A DNA stretch of 64,000 nt from positions 53,946 through 117,945 of the forward strand of contig CAYUJD010000001.1 of NCBI GenBank assembly GCA_964444975.1. Direction: 5' to 3'. The position numbers and the translations under genes are program-made. Of the stretch, positions 43,209 to 52,426 are shown in pieces. Each line of letters begins with the position of its first letter. The stretch's first letter is position 1. Source of the DNA: VBAS01 sp964444975. Its GTDB lineage: Bacteria; Bacteroidota; Bacteroidia; Chitinophagales; Chitinophagaceae. The notes below the pieces were generated by a model that worked only from the letters and a program-made list of their open reading frames with translations, had not been told where the DNA came from and ran no database searches.

Positions 43209-44738
43209 ATGGAATGTATCATCACCATAGAGCTTGGCACCAATGCAGTAAGGGTGTATGCTTTTGATCTTAACGGCAACATTATTGGTTCACTGAAGGG
43301 CTACTACCCCACTTTTCACAGCGAACCTGATTACAGTGAACAGGACGCCGATCAGATATTTATTACCATGCTGTATGTACTGAAAAATCTTTTGAATGAT
43401 TTTGTTTATCCACAGAAATACAAAGTGTCATGTATCTGTTTCAGTTCAGCCATGCACAGTGTTCTGGCAGTGGATAAAAGGGGCAACCCGATGGGCTATG
43501 CAATCACATGGGCTGATAACAGGGCCAAAAAGGAGGCATGGGAGCTAAAGAGTTCTGCACTGGGCAAAAAAATATACAACGCCACCGGCACCCCTTTGCA
43601 TCCCATGTCGCCACTTACTAAAATTGCCTGGATCAAAAACAATGAATATGAAAAATTCAGGCAGGTCAGCAAATTTCTTTCCCTGAAGAGTTATATCCTG
43701 CAGCAGCTGACCGGCGAATACATGATTGATTACAGCATTGCATCTGCTACGGGTTTGCTGAATATTCATAAAATAAAATGGGAAACAGATTCGCTGAAGT
43801 TTGCCGGTATCACTCCGGCAATGTTGCCCGAATTAGTACCTGTCTTCACCCGTATGGGCAAGCTAAGTAAAGCATACCAAACTTCGCTTGGTCTTTCAGC
43901 AGATACCAGGATACTGGTAGGATCAAGTGATGGATGTATGGCCATACTGGGTGATGGGATAAACGGAGAAGGAACAGCCACGATTACGGTGGAAGACAGC
44001 GGTGCTGTCAGGGTAATGAGTGACAAAGTGCTGCAGGATGAAAAGCAGCGTTTCTTTAATTACCTGCTTACTGAGAACCGCTATGTCTCCGGTGGCCCCA
44101 CCAATAATGGCGGTGTAATCTATGAATGGTTTGCAAGACAGTTTGGGGATTTTAAAAATCCATTTGACATTGAACACAGCATGCACGACTTGATCAATAA
44201 TGCCGCTAATGTGGCGCCTGGATCGGATGGATTGATCTTTCTGCCTTACCTGCTTGGTGAAAGGGCGCCGATCTGGAATGCCAATGCACGCGGTGTATAT
44301 TTTGGGCTGAACATCAAGCATGAAAAAAGACATTTTGTAAGAGCTACCTTGGAGGGTATTCTATACGGTATATACAGCATTGGAAAAATCCTGGAAGAGC
44401 ACCGTGTTATCAACAGTCTTTCCATTAACGGCAGTTTTGGCTCCCTGCCGTTCTTCACGCAAATGGTGGCGGATATCTATAATAAACCGGTGCGGCTAAG
44501 GCAGAATTATCACAGTGTGAGCTATGGCGCCTACTTGCTGAGTGCAATCGAAATGGGAATTTATGAATCGCTGGATGAAGCGGTGAAAACTGTGGTATTG
44601 CCGGATATTGCAACCCCCGATAAAAAAAATCACAGGGCATATATGAAGTATTTTAAAATTTTTGAACGTCTAAGTACAAAGCTTGCTGCCGAATTTGCTG
44701 ATATAGCTGCCTTGCAGCATCATACAAATAACAATTAA
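43209..44738 (+). CDS. FGGY-family carbohydrate kinase, gluconokinase-like, 509 aa
   Basis: ATP-dependent sugar or sugar-acid kinase of the cytosol. Two actin-like domains: the N-terminal IELGTNAVRVYAFDLNG phosphate-1 loop, AITWADNRAK with the catalytic region, then GTPLHPMSPLTKIAWIK, a stretch characteristic of gluconokinases in this family. ILVGSSDGCMAILGDG is the phosphate-2 loop region, and LLGERAPIWNANARGVYFGL with SINGSFGSLPFFTQMVADIY lie in the C-terminal domain. It overlaps functionally with the AraC regulator upstream (10-bp spacing). A gluconate- or other aldonate-phosphorylating role is likely; xylulose or fuculose activity cannot be excluded. Confidence 0.82.
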   Translation: MECIITIELGTNAVRVYAFDLNGNIIGSLKGYYPTFHSEPDYSEQDADQIFITMLYVLKNLLNDFVYPQKYKVSCICFSSAMHSVLAVDKRGNPMGYAITWADNRAKKEAWELKSSALGKKIYNATGTPLHPMSPLTKIAWIKNNEYEKFRQVSKFLSLKSYILQQLTGEYMIDYSIASATGLLNIHKIKWETDSLKFAGITPAMLPELVPVFTRMGKLSKAYQTSLGLSADTRILVGSSDGCMAILGDGINGEGTATITVEDSGAVRVMSDKVLQDEKQRFFNYLLTENRYVSGGPTNNGGVIYEWFARQFGDFKNPFDIEHSMHDLINNAANVAPGSDGLIFLPYLLGERAPIWNANARGVYFGLNIKHEKRHFVRATLEGILYGIYSIGKILEEHRVINSLSINGSFGSLPFFTQMVADIYNKPVRLRQNYHSVSYGAYLLSAIEMGIYESLDEAVKTVVLPDIATPDKKNHRAYMKYFKIFERLSTKLAAEFADIAALQHHTNNN

Positions 44739-44790
44739 TGTTTGTGAAATTTTTATATACAAAACACAGTAACGGACAAAATCAGAAAGT

Positions 44791-45900
44791 ATGACAGATT
44801 CAGCCGGGAAAAGATATAGCTTGTTTTATGGCATAGCAGGTTTGTTTTTATTGTTATTTATTTTTTTAACCTATCAGTATCATTGGCATGAAGCTGGCTG
44901 GATGCTCGCATTGGTCTTTGTCTGTCTCGCTATTGCTTTCAGGGGCAACAGTCAGTTGCGGGGATTGTCATTTACGGTCATCATATTTGCTGCGGTAGCT
45001 TTGGCCATGTATTATCCCTGGTATTTCCGGCAATGGGGGAAGTTTAAGTTAAGCAGCCTGATTATTCCATTGATTCAGGTAATCATGTTTGGAATGGGCA
45101 CTTCAATGAGTTTGAAAGATTTTGCCGGTGTTATTAAAACACCCAAAGGCGTGATGATCGGAATCTTCAGTCAGTTTATGATCATGCCTGTACTGGGATT
45201 TATCCTGGCAAAAGTTTCCGGATTTCCGCCCGAAATAGCAGCCGGCATAGTGCTGATCGGTTGCTCACCCAGCGGTATTGCCTCCAATGTAATGTCGTTT
45301 TTAGCAAGGGCCAACCTGGCGCTTTCCATAACCATCACCACTTGCACCACTTTGCTGGCTCCTTTAATCACTCCTGTTCTTATGAAAATTCTTGCCGGGG
45401 CCATGGTTGAAATAGATATGCTGAAAATGATGTGGGATATCTTCAAGATGATTATTCTGCCTATTGGCGCAGGGCTTATTTTCAACAGGATCTTTAGAGG
45501 CAGGTCTCAGTGGCTTCACAATGCGATGCCGTTGGTTTCAATGGCCGGCATAGCGTTTATACTTACTATTATTACCGCTGCAGGAAGTGACAACTTGCTG
45601 AAGCTCGGTCACCTGCTGATCCTGTTTGTGGTTATTCATAATCTGGCCGGATACTTTCTTGGCTACTGGTTTGCCCGTTTGCTGAAAATGACTGAAGCGG
45701 ACTGCCGCACTGTTGCACTCGAAGTAGGCATGCAGAATGCAGGTCTCGCTTCAGGTATTGCAAAGGAAATGGGAAAGGTCGCCACGGTGGGACTGGCCGC
45801 AGCTATTTTCGGACCAATAATGAATATCACCGGCTCTGTATTGGCCAGCTGGTGGCATAATCGTTCACCCAAAAATGGTTTGGGTGATAATAGTAATTAG
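44791..45900 (+). CDS. BASS-family (bile acid:sodium symporter) transporter, 369 aa
   Basis: Inner-membrane protein with about nine or ten transmembrane segments. The signature region MFGMGTSMSLKDFAGVIKTPKGVMIG, followed by VLIGCSPSGIASNVMSFLARANLALSI (the discontinuous helix with polar crossover residues) and EVGMQNAGLASGIA, is characteristic of the family. An additional hydrophobic N-terminal stretch of about 60 residues precedes the core. Relatives move organic acids such as bile acids or keto acids with sodium. Its place between the kinase and sugar-acid enzymes suggests uptake of a sugar acid or related product; this is inferred. Confidence 0.85.
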   Translation: MTDSAGKRYSLFYGIAGLFLLLFIFLTYQYHWHEAGWMLALVFVCLAIAFRGNSQLRGLSFTVIIFAAVALAMYYPWYFRQWGKFKLSSLIIPLIQVIMFGMGTSMSLKDFAGVIKTPKGVMIGIFSQFMIMPVLGFILAKVSGFPPEIAAGIVLIGCSPSGIASNVMSFLARANLALSITITTCTTLLAPLITPVLMKILAGAMVEIDMLKMMWDIFKMIILPIGAGLIFNRIFRGRSQWLHNAMPLVSMAGIAFILTIITAAGSDNLLKLGHLLILFVVIHNLAGYFLGYWFARLLKMTEADCRTVALEVGMQNAGLASGIAKEMGKVATVGLAAAIFGPIMNITGSVLASWWHNRSPKNGLGDNSN

Positions 45901-45956
45901 GCAATAACTTTTTAAACTTTTTTTATTAACAATTATCACCACATAAACATTTATTT

Positions 45957-46931
45957 ATGCTAAAACAAGGAAGCATATTACTGATAGTTGCCATGGTTAT
46001 ATTCTGCAATCAATCCCAAAGCCAGTATGTACAGGCCAGCAGGGAAGAAATCATTGCGCTGACACCGGACTGGAAGGGTGAACGTTTTCCGGATGGAAGA
46101 CCCAAAGTGCCAGATGACATTCTGAAAAGAATGAAACTCGTTTCAATAGAAGAAGCCTGGGAGGTGATAAATCCTGCCGGCTACAGGTATCAGATAGCTG
46201 AGGGCTGGGGCCAGATCATCAACCCAGATAGTGTACTGGTGGGCCGCGCCTTCACTACTACATTTATGCCGGGCCGCCCCGATGTATGGAGAGCCATTGA
46301 CTCAATGGGGAAAAAAGAAGGAAGGCTGGCTCAGAATGTGTGGGCAGTAGAGCAGCTGCAAAAAGGCGATGTATATGTGGCCGATCAGTTTGGAGCAAAA
46401 AAGAATGGGCCAACTATTGGAACACGAGTAGCCACTCACATTTACTCAAAAACCGGCAATGGCATTGTGTATAACGGCGCACTGAGAGATGTGGAAGGCA
46501 TGAAGGAATTTGGCGGGTTTACTTCATTTTTCAGCAGCTACGATCCATCGTTTCATAATCCCGGAGGCGGACAGAACAGGGATTTAACCACCATGATTAT
46601 TGGTATTAATAAGCCAACCAACATTAAAGGGGCAACAGTAATGCCCGGAGATGTGGTATTGGGTAAACTGGGAGTTGTTGTTTTCATTCCTCCGCATCTG
46701 GCGGAAAGGGTAGTAAAAAATTCAGAGTTCAGGCGACTGGAAGATATGTTCGGATTCCAGCGCATCCGGGAAGGGAAATATACTGCAGGACAGGTGGATG
46801 CCCGGTGGAGTGACGCCATGCAAAAAGATTTTACTCAATGGCTCAAAGACAATGTAAACAACCTGCCTGTTGGCAGGGACCAAGTGGAGGAAATTATAAA
46901 ACTTAGGGAAAATCCATCCCGACCAAACTAA
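45957..46931 (+). CDS. Exported RraA-like aldolase-family protein, 324 aa
   Basis: Resembles the RraA/4-hydroxy-4-methyl-2-oxoglutarate aldolase family, but carries a signal peptide (ending SQSQ at about residue 23), which is unusual for a cytosolic aldolase. The family core is visible: VADQFGAKKNGPTIGTRVAT and GIVYNGALRDVEGMKEFG, the second matching the metal/substrate motif GAxRDxxxxxxxG. VMPGDVVLGKLGVVVFIP gives the C-terminal part. It is followed 97 bp later by the enolase-superfamily gene, also exported. The substrate is unknown; cleavage of a keto-acid is the family reaction. Confidence 0.8.
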   Translation: MLKQGSILLIVAMVIFCNQSQSQYVQASREEIIALTPDWKGERFPDGRPKVPDDILKRMKLVSIEEAWEVINPAGYRYQIAEGWGQIINPDSVLVGRAFTTTFMPGRPDVWRAIDSMGKKEGRLAQNVWAVEQLQKGDVYVADQFGAKKNGPTIGTRVATHIYSKTGNGIVYNGALRDVEGMKEFGGFTSFFSSYDPSFHNPGGGQNRDLTTMIIGINKPTNIKGATVMPGDVVLGKLGVVVFIPPHLAERVVKNSEFRRLEDMFGFQRIREGKYTAGQVDARWSDAMQKDFTQWLKDNVNNLPVGRDQVEEIIKLRENPSRPN

Positions 46932-47028
46932 ATAGCAAACTCCATTGGAAGGGTTGAAATTTTTAAAACCTTACAATCTGAATCATTTATCAAAACACAA
47001 TTTTTTAAAAGTACTAAAACCTAATAGC

Positions 47029-48306
47029 ATGTCAAATTCAAGAAGATCGTTTTTAACCAAAACTGCTGTGGCAGCTGCAATGGCGCCGCTTGCGCCACTT
47101 ACAACATTTGGAAAAGGATATGAAGAAGCGATTGATAAAACACCAAAGACATCGCCGCCATCTAATTTAAAAATCACCGATGTAAAATGCGGATATATTG
47201 GCGGCAGCCTTTTTGTAAAAATTTTTACAGACCAGGATATATATGGATGCGGAGAAGGTGTTGATGCTATTGGTGGAACCTATCACCTGGTACAAAGACT
47301 GGGTAGAGGATTAAGAGGCCAGAGCCCGTTTAACATACATAGATGGTTTGAACAGATGCGCAGGGGTGCGCATTTCGGAGGCGGGCAGTCAGGCATGTTC
47401 GTTGCGGTTTTATCTGCTATCGAAACTGCATTATGGGATTTGACCGGTAAGGCTTTGGGGCTTCCTGTTTACCAATTACTGGGGGGTAAATTTCGTGATA
47501 AGGTAAGAGTATATTGTGATACGGCATTATATCGGGTCAGGTTTCCAAGCCCGGCTGACTTTGCAAATGCAGCAAAAGAAGCAATTAAAAACTGGAATTT
47601 TAATGCCCTGAAATTTGACCTCGATTACGCAGCTGATCCGGATAAATATGATCGGTATAATTGGACAGCAAGTCCTGGTGAAATATCCAGGATGTATAAT
47701 CAACTCGCTGCAGTTCGGGAAGCAGTAGGCCCTAAGATAGATTTATGTGTTGATATGCACGGGCGATATGATCATGTAACTGCACAGACGATTGCCAAAA
47801 AGGTGGAATCTTTAAACCTGACATGGTTAGAAGAGCCGATTCCGGCAGAGAACTTTGATGCATTTAAAACAATTGCAGAGGAAACCAGTACACCTATTGC
47901 GGCGGGCGAAAACGTATATCTCGGCCATGGCTTCAAGCAATTGCTGGATAACGGTGTGGATATTATTATGCCTGATTTACAAAAATGCGGTGGCCTGGGA
48001 GAAGGTCAGCGTATTGCTAACCTTGCTAACCTTTACTATGTTCCTTTTGCCCCTCACATGGTAGCATCGTTACTCGGCGCAATGGCTTGTGCACACGTTT
48101 GTGTAACAGTACCCAATTTTCATTTGATGGAATGGCAGTCTTATTTCCATACGAACCCCATGTATAAGGAAATTGTGACGTTTGATGAAGAGAGTTGGGT
48201 GAAAGACAGTTTCATTAAAGTGTCCGAAAAACCCGGAATTGGTGTTGATCTTAATATTGAGGGGATGAAGAAATATGCGCAACAGAATGTTCCTTTTTTT
48301 GAATAA
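47029..48306 (+). CDS. Exported mandelate racemase/muconate lactonizing-type enzyme, 425 aa
   Basis: Enolase-superfamily member with a twin-arginine signal (NSRRSFLTKTAVAAAMAPLAP). The start at 47029 was chosen because it places the Tat motif near the N-terminus; the frame runs 28 codons further upstream. The barrel shows GCGEGVDAIGGTYHLV, LKFDLDYAADPDKY (region of the lysine/acid residues), LCVDMHGRYD (first metal ligand), WLEEPIPAENFDAF (second) and IAAGENVYLG (third), and the late histidine in FAPHMVASLL. Typical activity is sugar-acid dehydration or cycloisomerisation. The Tat signal suggests that a cofactor-bearing enzyme is exported folded. Confidence 0.85.
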   Translation: MSNSRRSFLTKTAVAAAMAPLAPLTTFGKGYEEAIDKTPKTSPPSNLKITDVKCGYIGGSLFVKIFTDQDIYGCGEGVDAIGGTYHLVQRLGRGLRGQSPFNIHRWFEQMRRGAHFGGGQSGMFVAVLSAIETALWDLTGKALGLPVYQLLGGKFRDKVRVYCDTALYRVRFPSPADFANAAKEAIKNWNFNALKFDLDYAADPDKYDRYNWTASPGEISRMYNQLAAVREAVGPKIDLCVDMHGRYDHVTAQTIAKKVESLNLTWLEEPIPAENFDAFKTIAEETSTPIAAGENVYLGHGFKQLLDNGVDIIMPDLQKCGGLGEGQRIANLANLYYVPFAPHMVASLLGAMACAHVCVTVPNFHLMEWQSYFHTNPMYKEIVTFDEESWVKDSFIKVSEKPGIGVDLNIEGMKKYAQQNVPFFE

Positions 48307-48339
48307 CAATATGTTACTAGTATATTTAAAAATTTTTTT

Positions 48340-49452
48340 ATGAGTACACGACGGGATTTTTTAAAGAAATTTTCAGCGCCTCTTGCTGCATTACCTTTCA
48401 TCGTTCGGGGAAAAGCCGATTTGCCCGGTAATGAAAAAATATATGAGGGACCTTTGCTACGTGTGGCGATTATGGGCCTGGGCAGTTATGGTAATCGTGT
48501 TGCAGAGGCTATGAAGAGTTGTACAAAAGCAAAACTGGTTGGAGTAATAAGCGGTACTCCATCAAAGGTTGCAACATGGAGGGAAAAATATAATATACCA
48601 GAGAAAAATTGTTATAACTATGAAAATTTTGATGCCATAAAAGACAACCCGGATATTGATGCGGTATATGTTATTACGCCTAACTCGTTGCATAAAGACC
48701 AGGCCATACGGGTTGCAAATGCCGGTAAGCATGTGATTTGTGAAAAGCCGATGGCGTTGAATGCAAAAGAAGGTGAAGCAATGATTGCTGCATGCAAAAA
48801 AGCGAATGTGAAATTATTGGTTGGTTACCGGATGCATTTTGAAGCAAAGACGCTTGAAGTAATACGGATGAGAAAAGAGGGTGAGTTTGGAAAAGTAATG
48901 TTCTTCCAGGGACTATGTGGTTTTCGGATTGGCGACCCCACACAATGGCGGCTGAATAAACAATTGGCCGGGGGTGGTGCAATGATGGATATTGGTATTT
49001 ACGCTGTGAATGGAGCAAGATATATGGTAGGTGAAGAGCCTGTTTGGGTAACCGCACAGGAAACAAAAACAGATTTTGTAAAATTCAAAGAAGGGGTTGA
49101 TGAAACAATACAGTTTCAGTTTGGGTTTCCATCCGGAGCAGTGGCATCCTGTCTTTCAACCTATGCTATGAATGGCCTGGATAAATTTTTCCTGAATGCA
49201 GAAAAAGGATTTGCAGAAATGCAGCCTTCAACAGGGTATGGGCCGATAAGAGGAAGAACAAACAAAGGAGAACTGACACAGGAACACAAAACACACCAAA
49301 CAGTACAGATGGATGAAATGGCTGAAATTATTCTGAACAACAAGCAACCTGTGGTTCCGGTGGATGGCGAGGAAGGTTTAAAAGATTTAAAAATAATGGA
49401 TGCCATTTATGCTGCTGTCAAATCTGGGAAGAAAATAAGTTTGGCCTTGTAA
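48340..49452 (+). CDS. Exported Gfo/Idh/MocA-family oxidoreductase, 370 aa
   Basis: Twin-arginine-type start MSTRRDFLKKFSAPLAALP. The Rossmann domain begins LLRVAIMGLGSYGNRVAEA, then the EKP motif in VICEKPMALNAKEGEAM (catalytic lysine) and YRMHFEAKTLEVIRM, and a C-terminal dimerisation domain with GGGAMMDIGIYAVNGARYM. Tat export with bound NAD(P) is known for glucose-fructose oxidoreductase-type members. Its stop overlaps the ATG of the SGNH gene by one base (TAATG), so the two are cotranslated. The 51277 protein is a close relative (shared WREKYNIP, KDNPDIDAVYV and GDPTQWRL stretches). Confidence 0.87.
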   Translation: MSTRRDFLKKFSAPLAALPFIVRGKADLPGNEKIYEGPLLRVAIMGLGSYGNRVAEAMKSCTKAKLVGVISGTPSKVATWREKYNIPEKNCYNYENFDAIKDNPDIDAVYVITPNSLHKDQAIRVANAGKHVICEKPMALNAKEGEAMIAACKKANVKLLVGYRMHFEAKTLEVIRMRKEGEFGKVMFFQGLCGFRIGDPTQWRLNKQLAGGGAMMDIGIYAVNGARYMVGEEPVWVTAQETKTDFVKFKEGVDETIQFQFGFPSGAVASCLSTYAMNGLDKFFLNAEKGFAEMQPSTGYGPIRGRTNKGELTQEHKTHQTVQMDEMAEIILNNKQPVVPVDGEEGLKDLKIMDAIYAAVKSGKKISLAL

Positions 49453-50279
49453 TGAAATTCCTTTTACGATTATCCTTAATTGTACTTTCATTTTCCTGCA
49501 ACAGAAAAATTACCGGAGGAACATCTTCTGCTATAAAAGAATATATAACAGGCAACAAAAAAAATACAAGGGTGTTTATTATGGCCGGTCAATCCAATAT
49601 GGCTGGCCGCGGAAAGGTAGAACCACAGGATACAATAACCGACAAAAGAATTTTATCAATCAATAAAACAGGCCGGTTGATAATGGCCAAAGAACCTTTG
49701 CACTGGTATGAACCGGAACGTACAGGTCTTGATTGTGGCTATTCATTTGGTAAAACTCTTATTAAAAATTTACCGGACAGTATTTCTGTTTTAATCATAT
49801 CAACTGCCGTAGGCGGCAGCTCTGTCAGTCAGTGGCTTGGTGATTCACTTTACAGGGGAGTGAAGCTCCTTTCAAATTTTAAAGAAAAAACAGAACTCGC
49901 AAAACGGTTTGGAGTTATAAAAGGTATTTTATGGCACCAGGGAGAAAGTGATGCAAATGCAAAAAGCATTCCTCTTTATAGTAAAAGACTTGCAGAGCTG
50001 TTTACAAAGTTCAGGTGGATTGCAGAAGATAATAGTTTGCCGGTTTTGTTAGGAGAACTCGGCTCCTTTTCGAAAACACCGCAACAGTTTAAGGCAATTA
50101 ATGAATCTCTTCACATCTATACTTTACACGACAAGAATTGTACTGTTATTACCACAGCCGACCTGAAGCATAAAGGGGATAGCTTGCATTTTAATTCAGA
50201 AGGCCAAAGGATGATGGGAAAAAGATTTGCAGAAGCCTTTATGAAGAAATTTTATAACTCCGGGATTGCTGTTGAATAA
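49452..50279 (+). CDS. SGNH-fold sialate O-acetylesterase-like lipoprotein, 275 aa
   Basis: Carbohydrate deacetylase-type hydrolase. Lipobox LSFSC near residue 16 places it in the envelope. The serine motif is MAGQSNMAGRGK (about 43-54), the glycine/asparagine blocks appear as GGSSVSQW and WHQGESDANA, and the catalytic histidine region as LHFNSEGQRMMGKRFAEAF. Removal of acetyl groups from plant glycans fits the locus. Translationally coupled to the oxidoreductase gene before it and convergent with the next minus-strand gene (3 bp). Confidence 0.85.
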   Translation: MKFLLRLSLIVLSFSCNRKITGGTSSAIKEYITGNKKNTRVFIMAGQSNMAGRGKVEPQDTITDKRILSINKTGRLIMAKEPLHWYEPERTGLDCGYSFGKTLIKNLPDSISVLIISTAVGGSSVSQWLGDSLYRGVKLLSNFKEKTELAKRFGVIKGILWHQGESDANAKSIPLYSKRLAELFTKFRWIAEDNSLPVLLGELGSFSKTPQQFKAINESLHIYTLHDKNCTVITTADLKHKGDSLHFNSEGQRMMGKRFAEAFMKKFYNSGIAVE

Positions 50280-50282
50280 AAT

Positions 50283-51266
50283 TCACCTTGCTTTATCCAT
50301 AATCTCCATTGTAACTAAAGCCTCCTGCAGGCTGCAGGGATTTTCAGCTTCTCCGCGAAAATAACGAACGACATTAATAATATGCGGTTGCTGAATGTTT
50401 ACAGGATATTCGTGTTCGGAAATTTGTTTGCCTGCTTCATTCGTCAGTTCAATTGTTCTGACACGAAAAAAACTGAAACGGATACTTCCCTTATCGCCTA
50501 TGATTTCACATAAGTCATCCGTTGATGTTTCCCCAACATTAAAATTCCAAACGCCGCTGAAATGAATATCGCCAGCAAACACAAGCTGAACCATTGTTGA
50601 ATCTGCGGCATTATAGTTTTTTCCCTGGTTGGCGGTTTGCACATGAACCTCTATCGGTTTTCCGAAAAGCCAGTATAAAATATCCAGCTGGTGTGGTGAT
50701 AAATCATGAAACAAACCACCACCGGAAATTTCAGGATTAATGCGCCAGTTATCTTTTGTCTGAGTGATAATTTTACTGGCCTGCGGCTGTAGTATTTTCA
50801 GCAAAACCAATTTTACTTTTCCTACAGCACCTTCAGCAATCAATTGTTTTATTTTTTTGAATAACGGCAAACCTCTGCGATAATGTGCAACAGCTACTTT
50901 ACCGTTATACTTTTTTTCTGCTTCAATCATTCTTTCAACAGAAGCTGAATTTACAGTAACCGGTTTTTCAACATAAACCGGCTTGCCTGCTTTTAAAATT
51001 TGTTCTGTGTATGCTTCATGGGATGAAGGAGGCGTGGCAATATAAATGGCGTTTACTTCTGTATCATTTATTAACTCATTTGCGTCCGTATAAAATTTCG
51101 GTACGCCATGACGTTTGGCATAATCTTCTGCTTTGGCTGCATCACGGCGCATCACAGCAACCAATCTGGAATCCGTCACTTTATTAAATGCAGGCCCGCT
51201 TTTTACTTCGCAGACATCACCGCAGCCGATAATACCCCAGTTAACTGTTCCGCTGATATTTTTCAT
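50283..51266 (-). CDS. Gfo/Idh/MocA-family oxidoreductase, cytosolic, 327 aa
   Basis: NAD(P)-dependent dehydrogenase with NWGIIGCGDVCEVKSGPAF at the N-terminus (Rossmann loop), YIATPPSSHEAYTEQILKAGKPVYVEKPVTVN (EKP motif), the substrate-side sequence GGGLFHDLSPHQLDILYWLFGKP with D and H, and a C-terminal beta sheet. No signal sequence, in contrast with its two relatives nearby, so it acts in the cytosol. It follows the 51277 gene by 10 bp on the same strand. The substrate is probably a sugar or inositol derivative. Confidence 0.87.
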   Translation of the reverse strand: MKNISGTVNWGIIGCGDVCEVKSGPAFNKVTDSRLVAVMRRDAAKAEDYAKRHGVPKFYTDANELINDTEVNAIYIATPPSSHEAYTEQILKAGKPVYVEKPVTVNSASVERMIEAEKKYNGKVAVAHYRRGLPLFKKIKQLIAEGAVGKVKLVLLKILQPQASKIITQTKDNWRINPEISGGGLFHDLSPHQLDILYWLFGKPIEVHVQTANQGKNYNAADSTMVQLVFAGDIHFSGVWNFNVGETSTDDLCEIIGDKGSIRFSFFRVRTIELTNEAGKQISEHEYPVNIQQPHIINVVRYFRGEAENPCSLQEALVTMEIMDKAR

Positions 51267-51276
51267 TCCTGTAAAT

Positions 51277-52422
51277 CTATTTTATCTGTACTTTCTTTCC
51301 GGTTCGCATAGCTTCATAAATGGTCTGTAAAATTTTTACATCCCTTCTTCCCAGTTCGCCGGGTACAACGCTTTGCTGATTATTTTTTATTGATAATGCA
51401 ATTCCATCCATCTGCTTAGCCTGTTGATTTACTTTTGGCAAATCCATTACTCCTGCCGGACTGTATCCATTTAATCCTCCATAATTATAAGCCGGAGAAA
51501 TTTCGAAGATTCCTTTTTCAGCCTCTGCTTTTAATGAGTTTACATTATCTCCATAACTTGCTCTTCCTTCTGCAATAATTCCACCGGGCATATCAAACTG
51601 CCAGCTGAGAGATTGCTCCACTTCTTTGAATTTAACTAAATCAGTCTTCGGTCCTTCCTGTGCTGTCACCGCTATTGGTTCAAGCCCCGTTGTATAACAG
51701 ATACCCTGAACACAATAAATTCCTAAATCCTGCATCGGTCCGCCTCCAGCCAAATCTTTTTTTAAGCGCCATTGAGTGGGGTCGCCAATTACAAAACCAA
51801 ACCCGGCGGTTATTTTTTTAATATCCCCGTAAATTTTCTGCGTACCCAGTCTTACCATTTCTAGATTGTATGGTTCAAAATGCAAACGGTATCCTATGGA
51901 TAAAAATTTACCTGCTTTCTTTCCTGCTGCAATCATTTTATCGCAATCCTCAACAGTCAGCGCCATCGGCTTTTCACAAATCACATGTTTGCCGGCAGCA
52001 AATCCCCGGATGGTGTATTCAGCATGCATGGAGTTTGGCAACACTACATATATTATATCTATATCCGGGTTGTCTTTAATGCTGTCGTAGTTATCATAGC
52101 TGTAAATATTCTTATCAGGAATATTATATTTCTCTTTCCATGTTGGGATTTTGGAAGGAGTACCGGTAACTATTCCTGCGAGATAACAATGTTCTGTTTG
52201 TTGCAGTGCAGGTGCTAACTGACCGCCTGCATAGCCGCCGAGGCCAACTAAAGCAATACCCAGCTTACCTGCTTTTTTATTTTCATTCATTGTCTGTGGT
52301 TTTGATTTTTTATCATCATCACAATTAATACCCGATGAAATAAGCGGAACACTTAATCCCGCAAGACCTAAGTTGTAAATAAAAATTCTTCTTGAAGGTT
52401 TGTTGGGCTGTTGATTATTCAT
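51277..52422 (-). CDS. Exported Gfo/Idh/MocA-family oxidoreductase, 381 aa
   Basis: The start NQQPNKPSRRIFIYNLGLAGLSVPLISSGINC looks like a Tat signal combined with a possible lipobox cysteine. Rossmann motif LGIALVGLGGYAGGQLAP, EKP motif VICEKPMALTVEDCDKM, and GGGPMQDLGIYCVQG follow. It closely resembles the 48340 protein (both contain a WxEKYNIP segment and GDPTQWRL). Operon with the cytosolic oxidoreductase (10 bp) and the polysaccharide deacetylase upstream (4 bp). Confidence 0.87.
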   Translation of the reverse strand: MNNQQPNKPSRRIFIYNLGLAGLSVPLISSGINCDDDKKSKPQTMNENKKAGKLGIALVGLGGYAGGQLAPALQQTEHCYLAGIVTGTPSKIPTWKEKYNIPDKNIYSYDNYDSIKDNPDIDIIYVVLPNSMHAEYTIRGFAAGKHVICEKPMALTVEDCDKMIAAGKKAGKFLSIGYRLHFEPYNLEMVRLGTQKIYGDIKKITAGFGFVIGDPTQWRLKKDLAGGGPMQDLGIYCVQGICYTTGLEPIAVTAQEGPKTDLVKFKEVEQSLSWQFDMPGGIIAEGRASYGDNVNSLKAEAEKGIFEISPAYNYGGLNGYSPAGVMDLPKVNQQAKQMDGIALSIKNNQQSVVPGELGRRDVKILQTIYEAMRTGKKVQIK

Positions 52423-52426
52423 ACTA

